Assembly: GCF_008629695.1 (NCBI RefSeq)
Contig: NZ_VWSH01000003.1
Coordinates: 62,001-126,000, forward strand
Direction: 5' to 3'
From: Taibaiella lutea
GTDB lineage: Bacteria > Bacteroidota > Bacteroidia > Chitinophagales > Chitinophagaceae
Length of the DNA: 64,000 nucleotides
The translations under genes were made by a program, and so were the position numbers. The notes under the pieces were generated by a model that saw nothing but the letters and a program-made list of their open reading frames with translations, was not told where the DNA came from and ran no database searches. Shown here piece after piece: positions 34,627 to 42,503 of this stretch (position 1 is its first letter; the number at the start of each line of letters is the position of its first letter).

Positions 34627-34812
34627 TCAGTTATCAGGTGATGACTTTGCCTTTTTAACTTTAGGTTTCGGAAGTCGTTCGTTTTCTTTCAGTGCATTAT
34701 GAATTATCCATTCTACCTGGCCGTTGATGCTGCGGAAATCATCGGCAGCCCAACGTGCCAAAGCTTCGTAGAGTTGTTCGTCCAATCGTAATATGAAATT
34801 CTTCTTCTCCAA
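34627..34812 (-). CDS. Arc-family ribbon-helix-helix protein
   Basis: The 61-residue product begins MEKKNFILRLDEQLYEALARWA, a beta-strand and first helix of an Arc/MetJ-type DNA-binding domain, followed by a second helix (SINGQVEWIIHNAL) and a basic tail (PKPKVKKAKS). Such dimers bind short operators. It lies 120 bp downstream of the SPFH gene on the same strand. No toxin-like partner is adjacent, so an antitoxin role is not supported. A pairing with SPFH-domain genes is something I recall from other Bacteroidota genomes, which makes a functional link plausible but unproven. Confidence 0.75.
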   Translation of the reverse strand: MEKKNFILRLDEQLYEALARWAADDFRSINGQVEWIIHNALKENERLPKPKVKKAKSSPDN

Positions 34813-34932
34813 ATTTTATTTTTTTCTGCACGGTTTGCTTTATACAAAGATGAGATTTACTAAAATATCCTGCAATAACTTTAATTATATCAGATGGTTG
34901 TGAATTAAATTAATAATCCACAACCATTTTTG

Positions 34933-35793
34933 CTATTGATAGATGCTACCTGCATTTATAACAGGCTGCGCACTTTTATCTCCGCAAAGCACCAGCATTA
35001 AATTACTTACCATCTGAGCTTTACGTTCCTCATCAAGTGTAACAATATCTTTTTTAGATAGTTGTTCCAGTGCCATTTCAACCATGCCCACTGCACCTTC
35101 CACAATCTTGGACCTTGCGGCAACAATAGCGGTAGCTTGCTGACGCTGCAGCATTGCACTTGCAATCTCTTCTGCATAAGCAAGATGGGAAATACGTGCT
35201 TCAATGATTACAATGCCTGCAATGGCAAGTCTTTCAGCGATTTCCCTTTCCAGCATCTGGCTCACTTCATCGCCACTGGAGCGCAAAGTAATTTCAGCAT
35301 TTTCATCCTCAAAATTATCATAACTATAATGACCTGCAAGTTTTCTGATGGCCGATTCACTTTGTGTTAAAACAAAGGAGGGATAATTATCCACCTCAAA
35401 AGCAGCTTTGTAAGAGTTATCGACATTCCATACCACCACTGCGCCGATAATAATCGGATTGCCATGTTTGTCATTTACCTTGATGGCTTTGGTGTCAAGA
35501 TTATTAGCCCTGAGTGATATTTTCCTTTTTGTATAAAAGGGATTTGTCCAATAAAAACCACTTGATTTGATCGTGCCGATATAAGAACCGAATAGCGTCA
35601 ATACTTTACTGTTGTTAGGCTCTATCGCAATAAAGCCACCCATAGTTATCAATGATGCAATGGCAAATACGATACCTGCAACTACAAACGGCGGATCAGG
35701 AAGTTTGCTGAAGCAAAAAATGCAAAAACATATAAGGAGTAAATTAACCAGTAACATAAGCCAGCCACTGGTGGGGCGTATTAGTTTTTCCAT
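34933..35793 (-). CDS. SPFH/band-7 domain membrane protein
   Basis: The 286-residue product has two N-terminal membrane segments (about residues 12-28 and 33-55) and then a prohibitin-fold SPFH domain. This includes NSKVLTLFGSYIGTIKSSGFYWTNPF, SLRANNLDTKAIKVNDKHGNPI, a helical RxIAERLAIAGIVIIEARISHLAYAEEIA region and a C-terminal coiled coil (AMLQRQQATAIVAARSKI). Proteins of this kind form ring or cage assemblies in lipid microdomains and can control membrane proteases. It is probably co-transcribed with the ribbon-helix-helix gene downstream. Confidence 0.88.
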   Translation of the reverse strand: MEKLIRPTSGWLMLLVNLLLICFCIFCFSKLPDPPFVVAGIVFAIASLITMGGFIAIEPNNSKVLTLFGSYIGTIKSSGFYWTNPFYTKRKISLRANNLDTKAIKVNDKHGNPIIIGAVVVWNVDNSYKAAFEVDNYPSFVLTQSESAIRKLAGHYSYDNFEDENAEITLRSSGDEVSQMLEREIAERLAIAGIVIIEARISHLAYAEEIASAMLQRQQATAIVAARSKIVEGAVGMVEMALEQLSKKDIVTLDEERKAQMVSNLMLVLCGDKSAQPVINAGSIYQ

Positions 35794-35880
35794 AACTGAA
35801 ATTGTTTTGTGATTTTAATGTGATATCAAAATTATATCATCTTGAAATAACAGCCAAAACATTAACAATTGGCATTTGCA

Positions 35881-35913
35881 AAAAAAATCAGGAAGGTAAA
35901 AACCTTCCTGATT
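35881..35913 (-). terminator. Rho-independent terminator of mqnD
   Basis: A perfect 12-bp stem (AATCAGGAAGGT/ACCTTCCTGATT) with a 4-nt loop, followed on the minus strand by seven U residues (A run 35881-35887). Confidence 0.9.
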
Positions 35914-35932
35914 AAAACGCCCACCATTAATT

Positions 35933-36793
35933 TTATAAATAAACATTGGAAGATTGGGTTCCGGTCAGATTAAGCTTCTGCGCTTTTTTAAATAAAGTAT
36001 CAACAGCTTTTCTTCCTTCTGCTCCAAGGCTTAAAGAATATTCATTTACATAAAGCTCAATATGCTTGCGCATTACGTCTTCTTCCATTTCCTGTGCATT
36101 GTTTTTTACGAAGTCGGATAATTCCGGATAGGTCTTCCAACTAAGTTCTAAACTTTTACGAATAAGATTTTCAACTTGTTTCGCGATCTCAACGGGAATA
36201 TCTCTTCTGATACAAATACCACCTAATGGAATGGCAGCGCCACTTTCCTTTTCCCACCAATCGCCCATATCCATTATTTTCTCAAGGCCTCTTTGCTGAT
36301 AGGTAAATCTGCTTTCATGAATCACAAGCCCGCAGTCAAATTCACCATTTAAAACACGTTCTTCTATTTCGCTGAATAGTACTTCTGTTTTATTTTTTGC
36401 CTCCGGAAATGCAAGGGAAAATAAAAGATTGGCTGTAGTATGTATTCCCGGAATAGCAATTCTGGCTTGTTTGAAATAATCTGCATGATCTTTTATCTTC
36501 TCGAATTCAGAAGCTTTGCAAATGACCAAAGGCCCTACGCCACGACCTAAAGCGCTTCCGCTATCCATTAATGCGTATTTGTCGCTTACTTTCAATAAAG
36601 TGTTATAACTTAATTTGGTGACAGCAAGTCTGCCTTCAAAGGCCCATTGATTAAGTGTTTCCACATCTTCCATTACATAATCGAATACTAAATTGCCTGT
36701 ATCCATTCCATTGTTCACCATTGCATCAAAAATAAAAGTATCGTTGGGGCAAGGGCTAAAGCCTAAGTTTAATGTCAATTTATCGGATGCCAT
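35933..36793 (-). CDS. mqnD: 1,4-dihydroxy-6-naphthoate synthase (MqnD)
   Basis: MqnD converts cyclic dehypoxanthine futalosine to 1,4-dihydroxy-6-naphthoate in the futalosine route to menaquinone. The 286-residue product shows the family N-terminus LGFSPCPNDTFIFDAMV, the SYNTLL region, GSALGRGVGPLVI, IAIPGIHTTANLLFSLAFP, CGLVIHESRFTY (the HExR-like stretch with the proposed catalytic His) and PLGGICIRRDI. The other mqn genes are not in this window. It is divergent from cmk across a 198-bp spacer. The result implies the organism uses the alternative menaquinone pathway and not the Men pathway. Confidence 0.93.
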   Translation of the reverse strand: MASDKLTLNLGFSPCPNDTFIFDAMVNNGMDTGNLVFDYVMEDVETLNQWAFEGRLAVTKLSYNTLLKVSDKYALMDSGSALGRGVGPLVICKASEFEKIKDHADYFKQARIAIPGIHTTANLLFSLAFPEAKNKTEVLFSEIEERVLNGEFDCGLVIHESRFTYQQRGLEKIMDMGDWWEKESGAAIPLGGICIRRDIPVEIAKQVENLIRKSLELSWKTYPELSDFVKNNAQEMEEDVMRKHIELYVNEYSLSLGAEGRKAVDTLFKKAQKLNLTGTQSSNVYL

Positions 36794-36917
36794 TGTCTGG
36801 AGTAATAAAAATTAAAGATAAAATACGCCGCAAAGTTAATGCTTTCAATGGCTGCAAGAGCTTTGGTGTCATAGGTTTTGTGAATACATCCTATCAAAAA
36901 ATCTGCGCAAAAAATCT

Positions 36918-36925
36918 TACATTTG
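36918..36925 (+). promoter_or_regulatory. TAnnTTTG -7 element upstream of cmk
   Basis: TACATTTG matches the -7 consensus, 66 bp before the cmk ATG. The -33 region is not convincing. Confidence 0.4.
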
Positions 36926-36991
36926 CCTGTGGAATCAGAAATGATCTTCTTTTAAAAACAGACCTTTCCCTGAGCGATAAAATTAAGAAAT

Positions 36992-37684
36992 ATGAAAATC
37001 ATCATTGCCATAGACGGATATTCTTCATGTGGGAAAAGTACGCTGGCAAGAGAAATTGCGGCACAGATGCATTATGCTTTCATCGATACGGGGGCAATGT
37101 ACCGGGCTATAACATTATATTTACTCAGACAAAATGTTTCGATAAAAAATACGGATGAGGTAAAGGAAGCGTTGAAAAATATTACACTTCATTTTGAATC
37201 TCATCCGGAAACTAAAAGTTCTGATATTTTCCTGAATGGTGAAAATGTTTCGCGTTATATCCGTGACTTAATTGTTGCTGATAAAGTCAGCGAAGTTGCG
37301 GCAATAAAGGAAGTGCGGCAATTTGCAGTTGCACAACAGCAGGAAATGGGTAAGCGCAGAGGAATGGTAATGGACGGCAGAGACATAGGCACCGTTGTTT
37401 TTCCTGATGCGGAATTAAAAATATTCATGACTGCCGACCCTGAAATACGTGTCAAACGAAGGTTTCAGGAGATGTATGCTACCAACCCGGATGTTACTTT
37501 AGATGAAGTAAGGCATAACCTGGAACTGAGAGATTATATAGATAGCAACAGAGAAGAAGGTCCATTGAGAAAAGCGGAAGATGCAAGAGTGTTGGATAAC
37601 AGTGACATGACAAGAGAAGAGCAATTGAAGCTTGCTTTACAATGGATTGCTGAAGTTAGGGAAGCAAAGCAAATAGTACTTTAG
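36992..37684 (+). CDS. cmk: Cytidylate kinase
   Basis: Cmk phosphorylates CMP and dCMP. The 230-residue product begins MKIIIAIDGYSSCGKSTLARE, a P-loop with the extra Ser/Cys typical of this family. FIDTGAMYRAITL is the NMP-binding segment, VMDGRDIGTVVFPDA the conserved CMP-binding stretch, and RRFQEM...RDYIDSNREEGPLRKAEDA the lid and Arg residues. Length and motifs are normal. A long palindromic terminator separates it from the convergent L,D-transpeptidase gene. Confidence 0.96.
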   Translation: MKIIIAIDGYSSCGKSTLAREIAAQMHYAFIDTGAMYRAITLYLLRQNVSIKNTDEVKEALKNITLHFESHPETKSSDIFLNGENVSRYIRDLIVADKVSEVAAIKEVRQFAVAQQQEMGKRRGMVMDGRDIGTVVFPDAELKIFMTADPEIRVKRRFQEMYATNPDVTLDEVRHNLELRDYIDSNREEGPLRKAEDARVLDNSDMTREEQLKLALQWIAEVREAKQIVL

Positions 37685-37700
37685 AGATGAAATAATATAT

Positions 37701-37743
37701 TAAAAGATTAGAGCCGTTGCATTGCAACGGCTCTAATCTTTTA
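37701..37743. terminator. 20-bp bidirectional terminator after cmk
   Basis: The inverted repeat TAAAAGATTAGAGCCGTTGC and its complement flank a 3-nt loop, giving U-rich ends on both strands. Confidence 0.9.
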
Positions 37744-37766
37744 TAACTACACTCAAAAAATAATTA

Positions 37767-38546
37767 TCAATAAATATACTTTCCTTCCTGGTTATACATT
37801 ACAGGATAGAGCGTATGTGTCCTTTCAAAATGGTCATAGCCTGCTTTCAGGTTTATCCAGAAACGCTGACGGTTTACATCGTCCGCATATTCACGTCCTA
37901 AAAAGTTAAGCCCGGCCTTATTGAATCTTGTTGGAAAAATATGAACCGGAATATTATTTTGCCCGTTGATTTTTGCGTTAAGACACAGTGTATAGATTTC
38001 CTGAATGCCTTCATCCTGCATAGGCAGGCATCCTATTGTAACGCAACCTCCGTGAATATAAATATCTCCACCCGGATCTGCTTTATTGCCCAGCAACATG
38101 TCGGAATAATTAGGATAACTCAACAACAGGGACAGATAAAAATCACTGCTGGGATTGAAGTTGGAAATGAAATAATAGCCTTCCGGAACCTGCCTGTCGC
38201 CTTCCCAGCGTTTAGGACCTAACGAGCCAGAAAGCGCACAGATTTTATATTGCTTAAACAAAGTAAAAGTATCGTTATCATTGTTTTTCACCCAAATCTC
38301 CAATTCATTCTGCGCCTTGAAAGCACGGATGTAAATATTCTTTGGAGGATAATTCAGGCCCTTGGCTTCAAATTGCTTTTTAAGCAAATCATTGTATTGT
38401 GCATAAGCTTTGGCAACACGGGGAGCAGCCAACTGATAATTTTTGAAATTGGAATTGTCAGCCTGGGCAAATATTTGCACGCTACCGGTAAAAAATATTA
38501 AAACGAACGCTAAGAAAGAATAAGCCTTTTGAAGGGAAAATCGCAT
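37767..38546 (-). CDS. Periplasmic L,D-transpeptidase-fold protein, YafK/DpaA-like
   Basis: The 259-residue product starts at the ATG at 38546, where a signal peptide begins (MRFSLQKAYSFLAFVLIFFT, ending IFAQA); upstream codons in the same frame extend toward serA and are not needed. The YkuD-fold active site is IYIHGGCVTIGCLPM, with catalytic Cys in the second CxxxGC position and the upstream His. The preceding SYPNYSDMLLG and following DEGIQEIYTLCLNA match the YafK subgroup, whose E. coli member (DpaA) cuts Braun lipoprotein from peptidoglycan. Bacteroidota lack classical Lpp, so the substrate here is open; peptidoglycan-bound proteins or cross-links are candidates. It lies 103 bp downstream of serA on the same strand. 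Confidence 0.82.
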   Translation of the reverse strand: MRFSLQKAYSFLAFVLIFFTGSVQIFAQADNSNFKNYQLAAPRVAKAYAQYNDLLKKQFEAKGLNYPPKNIYIRAFKAQNELEIWVKNNDNDTFTLFKQYKICALSGSLGPKRWEGDRQVPEGYYFISNFNPSSDFYLSLLLSYPNYSDMLLGNKADPGGDIYIHGGCVTIGCLPMQDEGIQEIYTLCLNAKINGQNNIPVHIFPTRFNKAGLNFLGREYADDVNRQRFWINLKAGYDHFERTHTLYPVMYNQEGKYIY

Positions 38547-38649
38547 CTGGTATTGGAAATAATTTATAAATGAGTCGTAAAGATATTGATTTTTTGAAAA
38601 GCTGAGATATAGTCCTCTCCCAATTAACAACCCGATAGTTGCCGGACAG

Positions 38650-39879
38650 TTAATAAAGCAACCGTACTTTGATTGTTTCATCAACGTTTTTTAATACTTC
38701 AATCGCCTGATGCGAAAGACTTTTATTGACATCTAAAACCACATAACCAATTTTGTCATTGGTTTTTAAATATTGCGAAATAATGTTTACACCCGAATTG
38801 GAAAGCGCTGTATTAATGGCGCTCAAAACACCCGGGACGTTATTATGTATATGCAAAATACGATGTGCTCCTTCTACAGGAGGTAAGCCGATAGGCGGAA
38901 CAGTATGCGAACCGGAAGATTCACCGGTCTCCAGGTAGTTGAAAAGTTTGGCGCTTACATCTTCGCCGATATTTACCTGTGCTTCTAAAGTGGAACCGCC
39001 GATGTGCGGTGTAAGGATTACATTTTCCAAACCTTGTAAAGGTGATTTAAAAGCAGCCCCATTATGATCCGGCTCCTCAGGAAAAACATCGACAGCAGCC
39101 CCCGAAATGTTCTTATTTTTAATGGCTTCTGCCAATGCATTCAAATCAACCACTTCACCTCTGGCACAATTTATCAGAATGCTTTCCTTTTTAAAATATT
39201 GAAGTGTTTCTGCATTTATCATATTTTCAGTCAAAGCGCCACCCGGAACATGCAGCGTAACAATATCGCTATTTTCAATCAGTTCCTTCAGGGTCTTGCA
39301 GGATTGCGCATTGCCCATGGGCAGTTTCTTGGAATGATCATGATACAAAACTTTCATGCCAAGCGCTTCGCTGATAACACTTACCTGTGCGCCAATATTA
39401 CCGTAACCAATAATGCCAATTGTTTTGGAACGCAGCTCGAAGCTGCCGCTTGCATCCTTGTTCCAGATGCCGAGGTGAGCAGAGAGATTTTTGTCGGGAA
39501 TCCTGCGCATAAGCATAATGCTCAAGCCAATAACTAATTCCGCCACGCTTCTGGTATTGCTGTAAGGTGCATTGAACACAGCAATGCCAAGCTCTGTAGC
39601 TGTTTCGAGGCTCACCTGATTTGTGCCTATGCAGAAACATCCGATAGCTTGTAATTTATTGGCTGCGGCCAGTACTGCAGGCGTGATTTGCGTTTTGGAA
39701 CGGATGCCCAGAATATGAACATTTTTGATAGCCGTTATAAGCTCAGCTTCATTAAGCGCACCGCTTAATTTCGTGATATTTACATAGTCATGCTCTTTGA
39801 AAAAATCAACAGCTTTATCACTGATATTTTCGAGGAATAGAATATTGATTTTTTCCTTCGGGTAACTCGTATCGCTCAT
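38650..39879 (-). CDS. serA: D-3-phosphoglycerate dehydrogenase, ACT-domain type
   Basis: SerA makes the first committed step of serine biosynthesis. The 409-residue product matches the E. coli-type enzyme (410 residues). It has an N-terminal substrate-binding half, NAD-binding IGIIGYGNIGAQVSVIS, NCARGEVVD with the catalytic Arg region, AVDVFPEEP, TPHIGGSTLEAQ with the catalytic His, and a C-terminal ACT domain (HRILHIHNNVPGVLSAINTAL) that in E. coli binds serine for feedback inhibition. The conserved HNNVPGVLS loop is intact, so serine regulation is likely. It is divergent from dapF. Confidence 0.94.
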   Translation of the reverse strand: MSDTSYPKEKINILFLENISDKAVDFFKEHDYVNITKLSGALNEAELITAIKNVHILGIRSKTQITPAVLAAANKLQAIGCFCIGTNQVSLETATELGIAVFNAPYSNTRSVAELVIGLSIMLMRRIPDKNLSAHLGIWNKDASGSFELRSKTIGIIGYGNIGAQVSVISEALGMKVLYHDHSKKLPMGNAQSCKTLKELIENSDIVTLHVPGGALTENMINAETLQYFKKESILINCARGEVVDLNALAEAIKNKNISGAAVDVFPEEPDHNGAAFKSPLQGLENVILTPHIGGSTLEAQVNIGEDVSAKLFNYLETGESSGSHTVPPIGLPPVEGAHRILHIHNNVPGVLSAINTALSNSGVNIISQYLKTNDKIGYVVLDVNKSLSHQAIEVLKNVDETIKVRLLY

Positions 39880-39997
39880 CTTTAAAATTGTATGATGCGA
39901 AATTACCTTTTTTGAATTATTAAATGTAAGCTTCTATCTGAGTATTAGTAATGCCTATTACTTTTAATACTTATTCAGGCTTTTGAGGCAAATGATT

Positions 39998-40005
39998 TAA
40001 TTTTG
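39998..40005 (+). promoter_or_regulatory. TAnnTTTG -7 element abutting dapF
   Basis: TAATTTTG fits the -7 consensus and ends only 7 bp before the dapF ATG. If used, the transcript would be leaderless or nearly so. A possible TTTG at 39982-39985 is too close (12 bp) for a standard -33 box. Confidence 0.4.
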
Positions 40006-40012
40006 CGCTGCA

Positions 40013-40795
40013 ATGAACATCCACTTTTATAAATATCAGGGAGCAGGAAACGATTTCGTTATTATTGATAACCGCGAGGCTTCTATAGCACTTAATACAT
40101 CACAAATAGCATTTCTTTGTGACAGAAGATTTGGTATTGGAGCAGATGGTTTGATGTTGCTGCAAAATACGGCCGAAGCAGATTTTGAGATGATATATTA
40201 TAATGCCGATGGCAACGAAAGCACTATGTGCGGTAATGGCGGGCGTTGTATTGCTGCCTTTGCGTATCATTCAAATATTGTCGGAAAACAAACAACATTT
40301 AAAGCCATTGATGGCATCCACGATGCCGTTATTTTACCCAATAATAACGTGTCTTTGCACATGTCGGACATTAACACCATTCAATTTGAGAATGGTTACA
40401 CCATCATGAATACGGGCTCGCCACATTATATAAAAGAGGTTGTTGACACGGATTTGGTGAATGTTTTTGAAGAAGGCCGCAATATCAGGAATCAGGCAAT
40501 ATTTCAACCAAAAGGCATTAATGTAAATTTCGTTACACCAAAAGAAAAAGGCCTTAAAATAAGGACTTATGAGCGTGGTGTGGAAGACGAAACTTTAGCT
40601 TGCGGAACCGGTGTCACTGCTGCTGCAATAGCTTCCGTAAAACAACAAACAGGTATTTTCCAAGTTGCCGTTAAAGCAAAAGGCGGTGACCTTTCCGTGA
40701 TGTTTGAAAAGCGAACTGCCGATACAGCGGAAAATATAATTCTTACCGGTGGCGCAAAATTTGTGTTTGAAGGAAATATTGAAATTGAAGATTAA
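40013..40795 (+). CDS. dapF: Diaminopimelate epimerase
   Basis: DapF converts LL- to meso-diaminopimelate for lysine and peptidoglycan. The 260-residue product has the N-terminal FYKYQGAGNDFVIIDN, the first catalytic Cys in STMCGNGGRC (about residue 73), MNTGSPHYI, the RTYERGVEDETLACGTG stretch with the second catalytic Cys, and normal family length. Both Cys residues of the proton-transfer pair are present. The next gene (EVE domain) starts 64 bp downstream, with an intergenic repeat tract between. Confidence 0.96.
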   Translation: MNIHFYKYQGAGNDFVIIDNREASIALNTSQIAFLCDRRFGIGADGLMLLQNTAEADFEMIYYNADGNESTMCGNGGRCIAAFAYHSNIVGKQTTFKAIDGIHDAVILPNNNVSLHMSDINTIQFENGYTIMNTGSPHYIKEVVDTDLVNVFEEGRNIRNQAIFQPKGINVNFVTPKEKGLKIRTYERGVEDETLACGTGVTAAAIASVKQQTGIFQVAVKAKGGDLSVMFEKRTADTAENIILTGGAKFVFEGNIEIED

Positions 40796-40825
40796 AATTC
40801 CATGAATTAAATTCTAATTCATCAT

Positions 40826-40860
40826 ATCAAATCTAATATCTAAAGTCTAATATCTAACAA
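40826..40860. repeat. ATCT(A/G)A(T)RTC-type short intergenic repeat, copy 3
   Basis: Near-10-bp units (AATCTAATATC, TAAAGTC, TAATATC, TAAC) abut the start codon of the EVE gene. They are related to the copies at 1979 and 10464. Confidence 0.6.
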
Positions 40861-41273
40861 TGAATTACTGGCTTATAAAATCCGAACCGTTCAAATACAG
40901 TTGGGACCAATTTGTAAAAGATGGAGAAACTTTTTGGGATGGTGTTCGCAACTATGCTGCCCGCAATAATCTTCGTGATATGAAAAAAGGTGATAAGGCA
41001 TTTTTTTATCATAGCAATGAAGGGCTGGAAATAGTTGGAATAGCAAAGGTTTCAAAAGAAGCATATCAAGACCCTTCCACAGAAGATACGAATTGGGTTG
41101 CCGTAAACTTTCAACCTGTAAAAGCTTTGAAGAATTCTGTTACACTTGCAGAAATGAAGCAAACGCCCGGATTGGAAAATATGGATTTGATAAGATTGGG
41201 ACGTTTGTCGGTAGGTAAAGTAACAGAAGCAGAGTATAAACTTATTATGAAAATGGCAGGAGAGAAAGCCTGA
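40860..41273 (+). CDS. EVE-domain (PUA-like) protein
   Basis: The 137-residue protein is one EVE domain: MNYWLIKSEPFKYSWDQF, WDGVRNYAARNNLRDMKKGD, AFFYHSNEGLEIVGIAKV, DTNWVAVNFQPVKAL and LIRLGRLSVGKVTEAEY. This is the THYN1-like single-domain form. EVE domains bind modified bases in RNA or DNA through an aromatic cage; the aromatic residues at the expected places (Trp4, Tyr5-type positions and FYH) are present. The physiological ligand in bacteria is not settled. Its context is housekeeping (dapF upstream), not a defence island. Confidence 0.9.
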   Translation: MNYWLIKSEPFKYSWDQFVKDGETFWDGVRNYAARNNLRDMKKGDKAFFYHSNEGLEIVGIAKVSKEAYQDPSTEDTNWVAVNFQPVKALKNSVTLAEMKQTPGLENMDLIRLGRLSVGKVTEAEYKLIMKMAGEKA

Positions 41274-41365
41274 TGTTTCAGTTCAGAACTGACAACTTTT
41301 TAAAAGCTCTTTATACATTATTGATTGATCATGCTATTTAATGAACCTAATGTTATCTTTATGAA

Positions 41366-41836
41366 ATGAAGCAGCAGGAATACATAATAATGGAACCCGA
41401 TTTTCGCGAAGAAATAAGAGGCAGATATATTAGGCCTTACAAGCGTAATATGACTGTATTAATCTCCTGCTTGATCCTTGCTTATATTGTTATTACCGGA
41501 GGTCAGCTATTAGCTGGCCAACCGGAAAATAAAATAAATTTCGCTCCTTTGATTGTAGTTACTATTGGCTTCATCTTCGCTTTCTGGCTTGCTTATCCGA
41601 AGTTTAAAAAGATGAATATACATTACAAGCATGATGCAGAATATGGCATGATTGTAAAAGAACAAACTTCCGTCATAAAAGTATTCGATACACCTGCTGG
41701 CATCAATATTTATTGGCTTGATTGCGATGCTATCAAAACATTTACGCCCGACCCATACCGGGCTTTCAGGGAAGGAGATGTTGTTACGATTTATTATCTG
41801 AAATTCTCGAAAGAATATCTGGCTTATGATCTATAA
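41366..41836 (+). CDS. Hypothetical two-helix membrane protein
   Basis: I do not recognise this 156-residue protein. It has a charged N-terminus, two membrane segments (about residues 29-51 and 60-80) and a soluble C-terminal domain of about 75 residues (YKHDAEYGMIVKEQTSVIKVF, IYWLDCDAIKTFTPDPYRAF, VVTIYYLKFSKEYLAYDL) that looks like a small beta barrel or PH-like fold. An in-frame ATG eight codons in (MEPDFREE) could be the start. It lies 92 bp after the EVE gene, with no terminator between. Confidence 0.6.
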   Translation: MKQQEYIIMEPDFREEIRGRYIRPYKRNMTVLISCLILAYIVITGGQLLAGQPENKINFAPLIVVTIGFIFAFWLAYPKFKKMNIHYKHDAEYGMIVKEQTSVIKVFDTPAGINIYWLDCDAIKTFTPDPYRAFREGDVVTIYYLKFSKEYLAYDL

Positions 41837-41915
41837 CTATCGTAGTTATGAAGTTACTATCAGCTATAATCTTTCGCTTTGCTTAATTTCGTCCCCAAAA
41901 TATAATTACTGATTT

Positions 41916-42410
41916 ATGGGTATGCATCTCCAGATTTTGCGGGCCAGCGCCGAAGAATTGACAAACTACTTATCGGACAGCAATTTATTGACCGAAAGAG
42001 TTTTGAATGAAGCAGCAAATGATACAAGAAGATATGATATTGACAAAAGTTGGGATGGTATTATTTATCTGCTGACGGGTAAAAATTCTTCCGATACATC
42101 CGAGCCTTTGTCCAGATTAATATTCAGTAATCAACTGATAGATGAAAACCTGAATCTTGGCACGGGGCCAGCTCATTATTTAAGTCCTGAAGAAGTAAAG
42201 AATTTGCAGGAACAAATCAGGGATATTGTTCCTTCTTCTTTAAAAGAGAAATTCAATGCGCAAGACATGAAAGAGATTGGTGTTTATCCCAACAATGTTT
42301 GGGATGAAGAAGAGGTAGATGATTATCTTATAGAATATTTTGAAACAGTACAGGAAGTATTTACAACTGCTTCAAAAAATAAAGAAGCCATTATTACTTT
42401 CATCGAATAA
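41916..42410 (+). CDS. DUF1877 (YfbM-like) family protein
   Basis: The 164-residue soluble protein has the DUF1877 signature DIDKSWDGIIYLLTG followed by GTGPAHYLSPEEVKNLQEQI and a C-terminal YLIEYFETVQEVFTTASKNKEAIITFIE. E. coli YfbM is the structural reference; its function is unknown. The start MGMHLQILRASAEEL has no competing ATG. It is followed by a perfect 20-bp palindromic terminator shared with the convergent T9SS gene. Confidence 0.85.
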   Translation: MGMHLQILRASAEELTNYLSDSNLLTERVLNEAANDTRRYDIDKSWDGIIYLLTGKNSSDTSEPLSRLIFSNQLIDENLNLGTGPAHYLSPEEVKNLQEQIRDIVPSSLKEKFNAQDMKEIGVYPNNVWDEEEVDDYLIEYFETVQEVFTTASKNKEAIITFIE

Positions 42411-42439
42411 AATCGGCAACCACAATTACAACAATATTC

Positions 42440-42482
42440 AATACAAAGAGCGCTGAAATTATATTTCAGCGCTCTTTGTATT
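42440..42482. terminator. 20-bp bidirectional terminator
   Basis: A perfect inverted repeat AATACAAAGAGCGCTGAAAT and its complement with a 3-nt loop, between convergent stop codons. Confidence 0.9.
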
Positions 42483-42503
42483 ATTCTAAACTCTGTCCTG
42501 AAT

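Noticed and set aside
34627-34812. Toxin-antitoxin antitoxin
   Set aside because: No toxin-sized partner is adjacent; upstream is an SPFH protein and downstream a convergent metabolic enzyme.
40860-41273. EVE-domain gene as a sign of a defence island
   Set aside because: Neighbours are dapF and small housekeeping-type hypotheticals; no restriction, nuclease or methyltransferase genes nearby.
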